Positions 38,302 through 46,777 of a stretch of DNA of 64,000 nt are shown one piece after another (position 1 is the stretch's first letter; each line of letters opens with the position of its first letter). The notes under the pieces are model-generated. The model made no database searches. It saw only the letters and a list, made by a program, of their open reading frames with translations, and had not been told where the DNA came from. A program made the position numbers and the translations under genes. The DNA comes from Shewanella maritima. Its GTDB lineage: Bacteria; Pseudomonadota; Gammaproteobacteria; Enterobacterales; Shewanellaceae. The DNA is taken from positions 4,279,501 to 4,343,500 of the forward strand of contig NZ_CP036200.1 of NCBI RefSeq assembly GCF_004295345.1. Direction: 5' to 3'.

Positions 38302-41300
38302 ATGTCATATCAGGTGTTAGCGCGTAAATGGCGACCTGCCACATTTGAGCAAATGGTTGGGCAGTCGCATGTGCTAATGGCGCTGACTAACGCACTGACA
38401 CAGCAGCGATTGCATCATGCTTATCTCTTTACTGGTACTCGCGGTGTGGGTAAAACCAGTCTTGCACGTTTGTTTGCCAAAGGCCTTAATTGTGAGCTCG
38501 GCGTGAGTGCAACGCCATGCGGTCAATGCGCCAGCTGCGTTGAAATTGCCGAAGGTCGTTTTGTTGATCTTATTGAGGTGGATGCCGCTTCACGAACCAA
38601 GGTTGATGACACTCGTGAGCTGCTCGATAACGTGCAGTACAGACCAACCCGTGGCCGCTATAAAGTCTACCTGATTGACGAAGTACACATGTTGTCAAAA
38701 AGCAGTTTTAATGCACTGCTGAAAACCCTAGAAGAGCCGCCAGAGCATGTAAAGTTTCTGCTGGCGACAACCGACCCTCATAAATTACCTGTAACCGTAC
38801 TATCACGCTGTTTGCAGTTTAATTTAAAGAGCTTGTCGCAAGATGAAATCGCCAATCAACTCAACTTTGTTTTAGGGCAAGAGCAAATAGCTTTTGATGA
38901 CGCAGCGCTGAATTTACTCGCAAAAGCCGCTAACGGCAGCATGCGTGATGCATTGAGTTTGACTGATCAAGCGATTGCTTTTAGCAGTGGTCAGGTATTG
39001 ATTGAGCAGGTTCGCTCAATGCTTGGCAGTATTGATGAGCAACATGTCATTGCGCTACTTAAAGCACTGTGTGATGCTGAAATCGGGCCACTAATGCAAT
39101 GCTTGCATCGCATTCTGGCCTTCGGCGCTGATGCCGATGAAGTGTTGCGCAGTTTACTCGAACTACTGCACCAAATTACCTTAACTCAATTTGCACCAGC
39201 TGCAGCGCAGCAATCGCTATATAGCGAGCAAATTATCAACTTTGCCCAGCAAATATCAGCCGAGCAAATTCAGCTGTACTACCAGTTATTACTGAGTGGT
39301 CGCAAAGATCTGCCCCATGCACCAGATCCTAAGTCTGGCTTAGAAATGGCGCTGCTACGCGCGGTTGCTTTCGTACCTGAAAAATCGACCCAGCGTTGGA
39401 TAGTACAGGACCAAGCTCAGGTCGACCTTGAAGCAAAGCCTATTCGCGAGGTCGTCGAGACCAGCCCAAAGCCAGCTAGCGAGCAAAGCTCTGAAGCAAC
39501 TGAAGCAGATAGCTTAGAGTCCAATTTAGCCGACAAAGCTGAGGTGGAAGAGCCTGTAGCGTCTCAAGAACCAGTCGTTTCCCAAGAAACAGTCGTTTCT
39601 CAAGACGCAGTATCAGCCAGTTCTCAAAACCAAGAACAAGTCTCGTCTCAAGATGTTAATGAGCAAGCTTTGCCGCCCGAGAAACCGACAGTTTCGGAGC
39701 AACCCAAGTTAACCGAAGCGGCATCTGAAAATGATGCATCAGAAGCCGAAGATGATCAGCATGCATTAAATGCAGAGCAAGCAATCTTATTGAGTCAGGC
39801 CCAGTCGCTAGGGTTTGAGGAGACTACGCTCGGTAATGAAGATAAATCGCTCGCTAGTGATGAGCCGTCGAAACAAGCTGAAATTCATGCTGACGTCTCT
39901 CACTCACAAGCTGAAGAAGCTACAAGTCACTCGGGTATAAGCGCAACTCAGCTTGAAACTCGAGAAGATGCTCAATCAGAGCCAGAGCAGCTGCATACTG
40001 CACAAGAGGAAGCTGTTTCGGCAGTAGATACTCAGGTTGCTAACTCTGATACTCAAGCAAGCTCGGCAACCCAAGCAAGTTCCAGCAATGAGGTGAGCGC
40101 CGATGATGCGTATCATATGGCAATGGCTGAAATGTCAGAGCAAATGGCTGATGACGATTATCAGTATGGCTTGATGTCAGATGCTAGCGAGTTGGCAACT
40201 GAAACCCAAATGGGCAATGGCGCTGAGATAAGTCATAACGCTAAAGTTTCTGAACTAACACTAGAGCAAGCACTAGAGCAAGCACCTGAACAAACCGTTG
40301 CATCTCAATCTAGTGTGATTTCTGAAGCTGTGACATCAAATGAAGATGATGATCTTGATGACATGCTTGATGCTGTATTAAACAGCCGCGCTGAGCTGGT
40401 AGCTGATTTAGAAGCGTTAGCCATAGAGCAAAAGAATAATCAAGCTAATGAGGCTGCAGCCGCAAAAAAGAGTGCTAAAGAAAAATCCGCGAAGCCAGTC
40501 GAGCCGAAACAGGCTGATTCTGTCACTGCAAGCGCTAATGCCGATACTTACAATGATACTAGTTCTGATGTCGAAAGCTCTGATGTCGCTAACTATGAGG
40601 CTAACCGCTCAGAGACTGGCAACTCAAAGATTGGTAACTCAGAAATTAGCAGTGCAGAAGCAAGCCAATTTAATGCACCAGACGCGGTTAAGTCTGAAGA
40701 TTCATCTGAAGCACCAACAAGTTACACAAGTAGTGAAGATAGACCACCTTGGGTAGAGCCAAGCCCAGAAGAACTTGCGGCGGAAAATCAAGTCGCTTCC
40801 CTAGTTGAACAAACATTAGTAGAGCAACCATTAGTTGAAGCTAGTCAACAAGCTGAGTCTGCTTCACCTCAGACTCAGCAGCCACAAGCCCTGACTACTC
40901 AAGCCTCTACTACTCAAGCTCAGGCGACTCAAGTACAAGCAACGGGTCAGCAGTCAAGTGCAGCGCACTCACAAAGCCCAGAGCAAGTAGAAGATGCTAA
41001 CACTGGTCACTCAAATGCCAATGCTAATGGCCATCAGATAACCGGTGATGAACGTGATTTACAGTGGTATCGGGTAATGAGTCAGGTAAAAGCCGGTGGG
41101 CGTGTGCGTCAGCTTGGAGTTAACTCTATTTGTCATGGGCTAACATCGCCGCTGAAGCTGACGTTAAAACCAGATCAAAAGCATTTAGCAGCACCAGCGG
41201 CTATTTCACAACTTGAGGCGGCATTAACGGATTACCTTGAGCAAGAAACCCGTGTCGAGATTGAAGTTGGCGCGGTGCAAGGGCATGAAACACCGCTAGA

Positions 41301-41475
41301 GTTGCGTAAACGATTCCATCAAGAATTAACTGCTGGCGCGACACAGTCACTGTTAAATGATGATAGCGTGCAATGGATGATACAAACCCTTGGTGCACAG
41401 TTAAACCAAGATAGCGTGTTATACCCAACCGAGCAGTTAAGCCAAATTGGCAACTTAATCCCAGCTCAACATTAG
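38302..41475 (+). CDS. dnaX: DNA polymerase III subunits tau/gamma, very long form
   Basis: A protein of 1057 residues from ATG 38302 (GGGGA ribosome site); E. coli tau has 643. AAA+ clamp-loader domains I-III occupy about residues 1-365, with Walker A GTRGVGKTS (about 45), a zinc-binding Cys set (CGQCASC near 74), LIDEVHMLSK and SRC. Residues about 380-920 are an acidic Ser/Gln/Glu/Ala-rich, probably disordered linker. The last about 130 residues are the alpha-binding domain V, beginning near DLQWYRVMSQVKAGG. A programmed -1 frameshift signal inside the linker would make a gamma form of about 725 residues. It clusters with apt and ybaB as in other gammaproteobacteria. Confidence 0.95.
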   Translation: MSYQVLARKWRPATFEQMVGQSHVLMALTNALTQQRLHHAYLFTGTRGVGKTSLARLFAKGLNCELGVSATPCGQCASCVEIAEGRFVDLIEVDAASRTKVDDTRELLDNVQYRPTRGRYKVYLIDEVHMLSKSSFNALLKTLEEPPEHVKFLLATTDPHKLPVTVLSRCLQFNLKSLSQDEIANQLNFVLGQEQIAFDDAALNLLAKAANGSMRDALSLTDQAIAFSSGQVLIEQVRSMLGSIDEQHVIALLKALCDAEIGPLMQCLHRILAFGADADEVLRSLLELLHQITLTQFAPAAAQQSLYSEQIINFAQQISAEQIQLYYQLLLSGRKDLPHAPDPKSGLEMALLRAVAFVPEKSTQRWIVQDQAQVDLEAKPIREVVETSPKPASEQSSEATEADSLESNLADKAEVEEPVASQEPVVSQETVVSQDAVSASSQNQEQVSSQDVNEQALPPEKPTVSEQPKLTEAASENDASEAEDDQHALNAEQAILLSQAQSLGFEETTLGNEDKSLASDEPSKQAEIHADVSHSQAEEATSHSGISATQLETREDAQSEPEQLHTAQEEAVSAVDTQVANSDTQASSATQASSSNEVSADDAYHMAMAEMSEQMADDDYQYGLMSDASELATETQMGNGAEISHNAKVSELTLEQALEQAPEQTVASQSSVISEAVTSNEDDDLDDMLDAVLNSRAELVADLEALAIEQKNNQANEAAAAKKSAKEKSAKPVEPKQADSVTASANADTYNDTSSDVESSDVANYEANRSETGNSKIGNSEISSAEASQFNAPDAVKSEDSSEAPTSYTSSEDRPPWVEPSPEELAAENQVASLVEQTLVEQPLVEASQQAESASPQTQQPQALTTQASTTQAQATQVQATGQQSSAAHSQSPEQVEDANTGHSNANANGHQITGDERDLQWYRVMSQVKAGGRVRQLGVNSICHGLTSPLKLTLKPDQKHLAAPAAISQLEAALTDYLEQETRVEIEVGAVQGHETPLELRKRFHQELTAGATQSLLNDDSVQWMIQTLGAQLNQDSVLYPTEQLSQIGNLIPAQH
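40450..40478 (+). promoter_or_regulatory. Programmed -1 ribosomal frameshift signal in dnaX
   Basis: The slippery heptamer A-AAA-AAG (40464-40470) is in the correct phase (gcA AAA AAG). A GAGG Shine-Dalgarno-like element ends 10 nt upstream, as in E. coli dnaX. After slipping, translation reads GAG TGC then TAA (40476-40478), ending gamma with Glu-Cys. A stable stem-loop downstream is not obvious. Confidence 0.75.
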
Positions 41476-41637
41476 CGGTGAGTTAACGCGATACAATAAA
41501 AAGTCATTTTTGGCGTTAGATGATCAATCCTTCATCTCAAAAAGCTAATACTAGCATTGCCAATTAAGTTTATTTCAGTAAGATGGGCTGCATATGAAAG
41601 CAGCTTGCTGTCAACGTTAGAGTAAAGAGAAAAGATT

Positions 41638-41967
41638 ATGTTTGGAAAAGGCGGTATGGGCAACTTAATGAAGCAAGCCCAGATGATGCAAGACAAAATG
41701 GCGAAGATGCAAGAAGAGATCGCTCGCGCAGAAATGACAGGCGAAGCTGGTGCGGGTCTTGTAAAAGTAACCATGACAGGTGCTCACAATGTTCGTAAGG
41801 TTGAGATTGACCCAAGCCTTATGGAAGACGACAAAGAAATGCTAGAAGATCTGATTGCAGCTGCATGTAACGATGCTGCACGTCGTATTGAAGAGAATCA
41901 AAAAGAGAAAATGGCTGAAGTAACTGGCGGTATGCAATTACCACCAGGTATGAAAATGCCTTTCTAA
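41638..41967 (+). CDS. ybaB: Nucleoid-associated protein YbaB/EbfC
   Basis: A 109-residue dimeric DNA-binding protein. [20 protein letters not shown] at the N-terminus, [20 protein letters not shown] in the middle and the [12 protein letters not shown] end are all typical. It follows dnaX as usual, but recR, which normally comes next, is missing. Confidence 0.96.
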   Translation: MFGKGGMGNLMKQAQMMQDKMAKMQEEIARAEMTGEAGAGLVKVTMTGAHNVRKVEIDPSLMEDDKEMLEDLIAAACNDAARRIEENQKEKMAEVTGGMQLPPGMKMPF

Positions 41968-41985
41968 GCTTTTACCGCTTAAATT

Positions 41986-42016
41986 AACAAAGCCAGCTCA
42001 TTGAGCTGGCTTTGTT
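41986..42016. terminator. Bidirectional hairpin after ybaB
   Basis: Fifteen-base arms AACAAAGCCAGCTCA and TGAGCTGGCTTTGTT are perfect inverted copies around a single T. It lies between the convergent ybaB and grxA genes. Confidence 0.75.
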
Positions 42017-42053
42017 GTACTTAGGCTAGGTTAACCTGATTAGAGGCTACTAA

Positions 42054-42314
42054 TTAGCTTAGTAGGCCGTTCTCGCGCACGTATTGTTCGAACTCAGTGC
42101 AGCCACCGATTGGCTTTTCGTCGATGAAGATTTGCGGCACGGTTTCTACAGGCTTACCTACGCTTTTAGACAGGTCAGCTTTTGAGATCCCTTCAGCGTG
42201 GATATCGACATATTTAAATTTAAAATCATCACGTTGTTCAGTCAGCTTTTCTGAAAGTTCAACGGCACGTACGCAATATGGGCAGCCTGGGCGACCAAAA
42301 ATAACAACAAACAT
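42054..42314 (-). CDS. grxA: Glutaredoxin 1 (GrxA)
   Basis: An 86-residue thiol-disulfide oxidoreductase with the CPYC active site (residues 11-14) in MFVVIFGRPGCPYCVRA, the cis-Pro motif ETVPQIFI and GGCTEF. It reduces ribonucleotide reductase and protein disulfides with glutathione. The start at ATG 42314 has GAGGAG upstream; the longer frame from 42392 is an artefact. Confidence 0.95.
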   Translation of the reverse strand: MFVVIFGRPGCPYCVRAVELSEKLTEQRDDFKFKYVDIHAEGISKADLSKSVGKPVETVPQIFIDEKPIGGCTEFEQYVRENGLLS

Positions 42315-42475
42315 AATGACTCCTCTTATTAGTGTGAGCAATTTATAACATAAGTTGCAGTTAATGAATAACCTAGATGGCGATAAATTCATCTAACAAC
42401 ATAGCGTTAGCAGTTAAGCGTTTATTTGTGTGATGCTACTATCATTCATTGCTGACAAGTGGTTAGGTGAAGCGC

Positions 42476-44287
42476 TTAGCTAAAGTCAGTTTTGTGTCGG
42501 CCTTGATAGTCAAAGAAGCTTTCAACGAGATCCCAGCGGTGCTTGTTTTTCTTAAGTAGTAGCATGTCAGGCATGCGAAAACGCTCGCTGTCATTAATTA
42601 CCGCGCTAATCGAATTGTACTGAGGGTGAAGTATCCCCGGCGTTTTTGTGTGCTCTAACACAAAGGTGGCGTAAAACGCTTTGCGCTGAGCGCTGGTGTC
42701 AAAGCGGTAGTAACGTTTAAAGTCGTTACCCTCTATGTCTAGGTATTGAATAATAAGCTTGTCATCTTGCTCGCTAAACAGCATTTGCTGGCATTTGAAA
42801 AGGTGGTGATGCTGAGATTGCAGTACCTGCTTTAGGCGTTTGTCTGGGTCGATTAAGGTCGAGTCGCAGCAATGACACACTCTGGCGGCAATATCGTTTT
42901 CTGCGCCGCAATCAGGGCAAGACTTGGAGCGAAAGCGAAAGTCGCATTGCATTTGTTTATCACTATTGACCTCGTCACTTAGTCGATCAAGATTACCATC
43001 GAAAGTTTCTGCTTCAACTAACCCCTGACAACGCCTACCAAAGTGTTCGACTAAATCGCCGTCACCATCGACTATGCCCCAAAAGGTATTTGCAAACTGG
43101 CACACAGGGCAGTGGACTTGCACTGGAACTGACCTACTGTTGGGTTTAACTTGACCTACTTCAGGAAAGAACAAGTCGTAACCATTAGCGGCGTAATCAA
43201 TGACCAAACAGTCCTCTTTGTTGTCGCTTAAGCGCAAGCCGCGACCAACCATTTGTTGAAACAAGCTCACCGACGCCGTTGGTCTGAGAATCGCGATAAA
43301 GTCGACATGAGGCGCATCAAAGCCTGTGGTTAATACTGCTACGTTTACGATGAATTTTATCTCCCTAGCTTTAAAGCGAATGATAATGTCGTCACGTTCA
43401 CTATGCGGGGTGTTAGCTGTAATAAGCGCTGCAGAGTCATTTGTATTTTCTGGCGCAAACTTTTCAAGTAACGCCATGATTTCTTGTGCGTGTCTCACGG
43501 TTGCCGCGAATACAATCACGCCTTGTCTTGTGCGGGCAAGGTCGATAATTTGCTTGGTAATTGCTGTGGTTGCACGGCCTTGGTGATTCAGTAGCGAGTC
43601 TACTTGCTGCGCGGGGTATTCACCGGTTTCGCTTGGCGTAAGCTCATTAAAGTCATATTGAGCGCTTAAGCCATCAAGCAGTTTTGGCTGAGTTAAAAAG
43701 CCTTGTTTGATCAGCGGTCGCATAGGCAGTTCAAATATGCACTTTTCAAATACTGGGTTATCGCTATTGCCAACTTTACCGTGATAGTGAGTACGATAAA
43801 TCCAGCCGATACCTAAACGATAGGGCGTCGCGGTCAGCCCGAGTAGCTTGATGTTGGGATTTTTGTCTCTCAGCACGCTAAGCAGTGTTTGGTATTGACT
43901 GGTGTCGTCATTCGACACCCTATGGCACTCATCAATAATTACCAGCGAGAAAGCTTGATCAAATTTTTCAATCGCTCTGGCAGCGGATTGCACGCTGGCG
44001 ACCACAGTTTTGCCGCTGGCCTTCTTTTGCTTTAGGCCTGCGGAATAAATGCTGGCTTTGTCGGTCAGTAATCCGACTTTTTCAGCGTTCTGCTCAACGA
44101 GTTCCTTTACATGGGTCAATACCAACACATTGCCATTGGCAATACGTGCTAACTCCGCCACCACGATACTTTTACCTGCACCAGTTGGCAGTACGATTAC
44201 GGCGGATTGCTGGCTTTGTTTGAAATGGCGAATGGCAGCATCAACTGATTGCTGCTGGTAATCACGAAGTTTAATGGTAGAGGGCAC
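42476..44287 (-). CDS. radD: DNA repair helicase-like protein RadD (YejH)
   Basis: A 603-residue SF2 protein. Walker A VLPTGAGKS near residue 36, DECH box IIDECHR near 115, GLTATPYRLG, LTTGFDAPHVD and QMVGRGLRL follow in order. A zinc region near 385-465 has CPVCQFANTFWG, RRCQG, CPDCGAENDIAARVCHCC. The match to E. coli RadD, a RecA-stimulating ATPase used in double-strand break repair, runs the whole length. Transcribed toward grxA. Confidence 0.92.
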   Translation of the reverse strand: MPSTIKLRDYQQQSVDAAIRHFKQSQQSAVIVLPTGAGKSIVVAELARIANGNVLVLTHVKELVEQNAEKVGLLTDKASIYSAGLKQKKASGKTVVASVQSAARAIEKFDQAFSLVIIDECHRVSNDDTSQYQTLLSVLRDKNPNIKLLGLTATPYRLGIGWIYRTHYHGKVGNSDNPVFEKCIFELPMRPLIKQGFLTQPKLLDGLSAQYDFNELTPSETGEYPAQQVDSLLNHQGRATTAITKQIIDLARTRQGVIVFAATVRHAQEIMALLEKFAPENTNDSAALITANTPHSERDDIIIRFKAREIKFIVNVAVLTTGFDAPHVDFIAILRPTASVSLFQQMVGRGLRLSDNKEDCLVIDYAANGYDLFFPEVGQVKPNSRSVPVQVHCPVCQFANTFWGIVDGDGDLVEHFGRRCQGLVEAETFDGNLDRLSDEVNSDKQMQCDFRFRSKSCPDCGAENDIAARVCHCCDSTLIDPDKRLKQVLQSQHHHLFKCQQMLFSEQDDKLIIQYLDIEGNDFKRYYRFDTSAQRKAFYATFVLEHTKTPGILHPQYNSISAVINDSERFRMPDMLLLKKNKHRWDLVESFFDYQGRHKTDFS

Positions 44288-44387
44288 TGACGTTGGATTT
44301 ACACGGGTTTGATTAGTTTGCCCAACATGCTAACACAGCAGCTATCTAGAGTGGCATCAAACTGAGTTATGGAAAGGCTGGATGAAT

Positions 44388-44413
44388 AAAAAAATGCCCC
44401 TCAAATGAGGGGC
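44388..44413 (-). terminator. Terminator of acs
   Basis: Stem GCCCCTC / GAGGGGC with a 4-nt loop; on the minus strand it is followed by a run of seven T interrupted by one A at its start. It is about 100 bp past the acs stop codon. Confidence 0.75.
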
Positions 44414-44511
44414 GATTGAGGAGGGTGAGTCCTCAGGATAGTGTTGTATAACAAGTAAACGGGTTAGCTCGCACTAAGCAATTGCTTAAGCCAGCTTGTA
44501 TGAGTTAACCA

Positions 44512-46464
44512 TTATTCAGCTTTGTTCAAGCGGGTTTCAATTAAGGTATCGATAACCGCTGGATCTGCCAGTGTTGACGAATCACCTAGGTTAGTAATTT
44601 CATTAGCAGCAATCTTACGTAAGAAGCGGCGCATAATTTTGCCTGAGCGAGTTTTCGGTAAACCGCCAGCAAACTGGATTAAATCCGGTGTGGCGAGGGC
44701 ACCAATTTCTTTTCGTACCCATTGACGTAGCTCTAAACGCAGCTCTTCTGTGGCTTCAATGCCGCGAGATAACGTCACGTAAGCGTAAATGCCTTGGCCT
44801 TTAATATCGTGCGGATAGCCAACTACTGCAGCCTCTGCGACTAACTCGTGTGCAACCAGTGCGCTTTCAACCTCGGCGGTACCTAAGCGGTGACCAGAGA
44901 CGTTAATGACGTCATCAACACGACCTGTGATCCAGTAGTAGCCGTCTTCATCACGGCGAGCACCGTCACCGGTGAAGTACATACCGCGGAAGGTTTTAAA
45001 GTAGGTCAGTGCAAAGCGGTCATGGTCGCCATAAACGGTGCGCATTTGCCCAGGCCATGAGTCTAGAATAACTAGGTTACCTTCAGCCGCACCTTCAATA
45101 ATATTGCCCATGTTATCAACGAGTGCTGGTTGCACGCCAAAGAATGGACGCGTCGCTGAACCTGGCTTAGTATCGGTTGCACCAGGCAGCGGGCTAATCA
45201 AAATACCGCCTGTTTCTGTTTGCCACCAGGTATCAACAATCGGGCAGTGTTCACGGCCAATAACCTCATGGTACCAGCGCCAAGCCTCTGGGTTAATCGG
45301 CTCACCCACTGAACCCATAATACGTAGCGACTTACCATCAAATCCGTCAAACTGCTCTTTACCTTCGGCCATTAATGCGCGGATAAGCGTTGGTGCGGTA
45401 TAAAGAATGTTGACGTTGTGACGATCAATCATTTCACCAAGACGCGCTGGTGATGGATAGTTTGGCACGCCTTCATGAATAAGAATGGTTGCGCCATTGG
45501 CAAGCGGGCCATAAACCATGTAAGAGTGACCCGTGATCCAACCTACATCGGCAGTACACCAGTAGATCTCACCATCTTTGTAGTCAAATACATACTCATG
45601 GGTCATGGATGCATACACCATGTAACCACCAGTGGTGTGGAGCACGCCCTTAGGGTTACCGGTTGAACCTGAGGTATAAAGTAAAAATAGCGGGTCTTCA
45701 GCGTTCATTTCTTCATAGGCGCAATGCTCAGAAGCAACGTCCATGATAGATTCCCACCAGATATCGCGACCCTCAACCCAGTTGATATCGCCGCCGGTGC
45801 GATTGAGTACTATCACTTTTTCAACACATTGCACATCAGGGTTAGATAACGCCTGATCAACACTGTCTTTTAGCGGAATTTTACGACCGCCGCGAATACC
45901 TTCATCGGCGGTGATTACAACTTTTGATTTACCGTCAATCACACGTGATGCAATAGAGTCTGGTGAGAAACCACCAAATACCACAGAGTGAACTGCGCCA
46001 ATACGCGCACAGGCAAGCATAGCAACAGCCGCTTCTGGCACCATTGGCATGTAAATGGTGACTACATCACCACGGGCAACACCTTGGCTGCGAAGGGCAT
46101 TAGCAAACTTACACACATCTGCATGAAGTTCTTTATAAGTGATTTTGCGCTGCTCAGCGGCATCATCGCCTTCCCAAATAATTGCTACTTTGTCGCCGTT
46201 ATCTTCAAGGTGGCGGTCTAAACAGTTAGCTGAGGCGTTAAGTGTGCCGTCATAAAACCATTCAATCGACAGGTTGTGGTCGTCGAATGAGGTTTGCTTA
46301 ATCTTGCTGTAAGGTTTTATCCAGTCTACGCGTTTGCCATGCTCGCGCCAAAAGCCCTCTGGGTTAACAATGGACTCTTGGTACATCTTTTTATATTGGT
46401 CGTTGTTGACCAGTGCATTGTTAGCGATATCGCTAGGAACTTGATATAGAGACTGCGAACTCAT
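44512..46464 (-). CDS. acs: Acetyl-CoA synthetase
   Basis: A 650-residue AMP-forming ligase that activates acetate to acetyl-CoA. Visible motifs: [19 protein letters not shown] near residue 265, WWQTETGG near 413, [20 protein letters not shown] near 515 and the acetylatable Lys in [10 protein letters not shown] near 610. Start ATG 46464 has AAAGGG upstream. It diverges from a CrbS-like kinase that, by analogy with Vibrio and Shewanella, controls this gene. Confidence 0.97.
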   Translation of the reverse strand: MSSQSLYQVPSDIANNALVNNDQYKKMYQESIVNPEGFWREHGKRVDWIKPYSKIKQTSFDDHNLSIEWFYDGTLNASANCLDRHLEDNGDKVAIIWEGDDAAEQRKITYKELHADVCKFANALRSQGVARGDVVTIYMPMVPEAAVAMLACARIGAVHSVVFGGFSPDSIASRVIDGKSKVVITADEGIRGGRKIPLKDSVDQALSNPDVQCVEKVIVLNRTGGDINWVEGRDIWWESIMDVASEHCAYEEMNAEDPLFLLYTSGSTGNPKGVLHTTGGYMVYASMTHEYVFDYKDGEIYWCTADVGWITGHSYMVYGPLANGATILIHEGVPNYPSPARLGEMIDRHNVNILYTAPTLIRALMAEGKEQFDGFDGKSLRIMGSVGEPINPEAWRWYHEVIGREHCPIVDTWWQTETGGILISPLPGATDTKPGSATRPFFGVQPALVDNMGNIIEGAAEGNLVILDSWPGQMRTVYGDHDRFALTYFKTFRGMYFTGDGARRDEDGYYWITGRVDDVINVSGHRLGTAEVESALVAHELVAEAAVVGYPHDIKGQGIYAYVTLSRGIEATEELRLELRQWVRKEIGALATPDLIQFAGGLPKTRSGKIMRRFLRKIAANEITNLGDSSTLADPAVIDTLIETRLNKAE

Positions 46465-46496
46465 AGGGTTTCCCTTTGTAAAATGGCTTATCGAAA

Positions 46497-46540
46497 GTAT
46501 CATCCGCTTTTAGGGATGAGCTCCATTAGACCTTGGTCTA
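46497..46540 (-). promoter_or_regulatory. acs promoter with inverted repeat TAGACC-N2-GGTCTA
   Basis: A perfect 6-bp inverted repeat TAGACC-TT-GGTCTA (46527-46540) lies upstream of a TGATAC -10 box (46502-46497, minus strand). With a start near 46490 the repeat is centred around -43, where activators sit. In relatives acs is activated by a LuxR-type regulator (CrbR/ErdR) working with the adjacent kinase, so this may be its site. Inference only. Confidence 0.45.
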
Positions 46541-46777
46541 GTTTTAAAAAATCCTTAATATTTAGCCCGTTGCGCGTGCTAATATCCTCAACTACTTACG
46601 TTACCCTATAGATTATTAGTTGTTCAATTACATCTATATATGTCGTTGTTCTTTATTATGGCGAATACTGATAATCTCGATGTAAATATCACGACAATAA
46701 TGAATTCTGATGAGCGCGATTTATCTTTCAGGCTTGGCGCCAATCGCTTCTCGTTGGTAAATAAAGTGGAATAAATT

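Noticed and set aside
40448..40756. 102-codon frame inside dnaX
   Set aside because: It is in the +1 frame, while the frameshift signal leads to the -1 frame, which stops after two codons.
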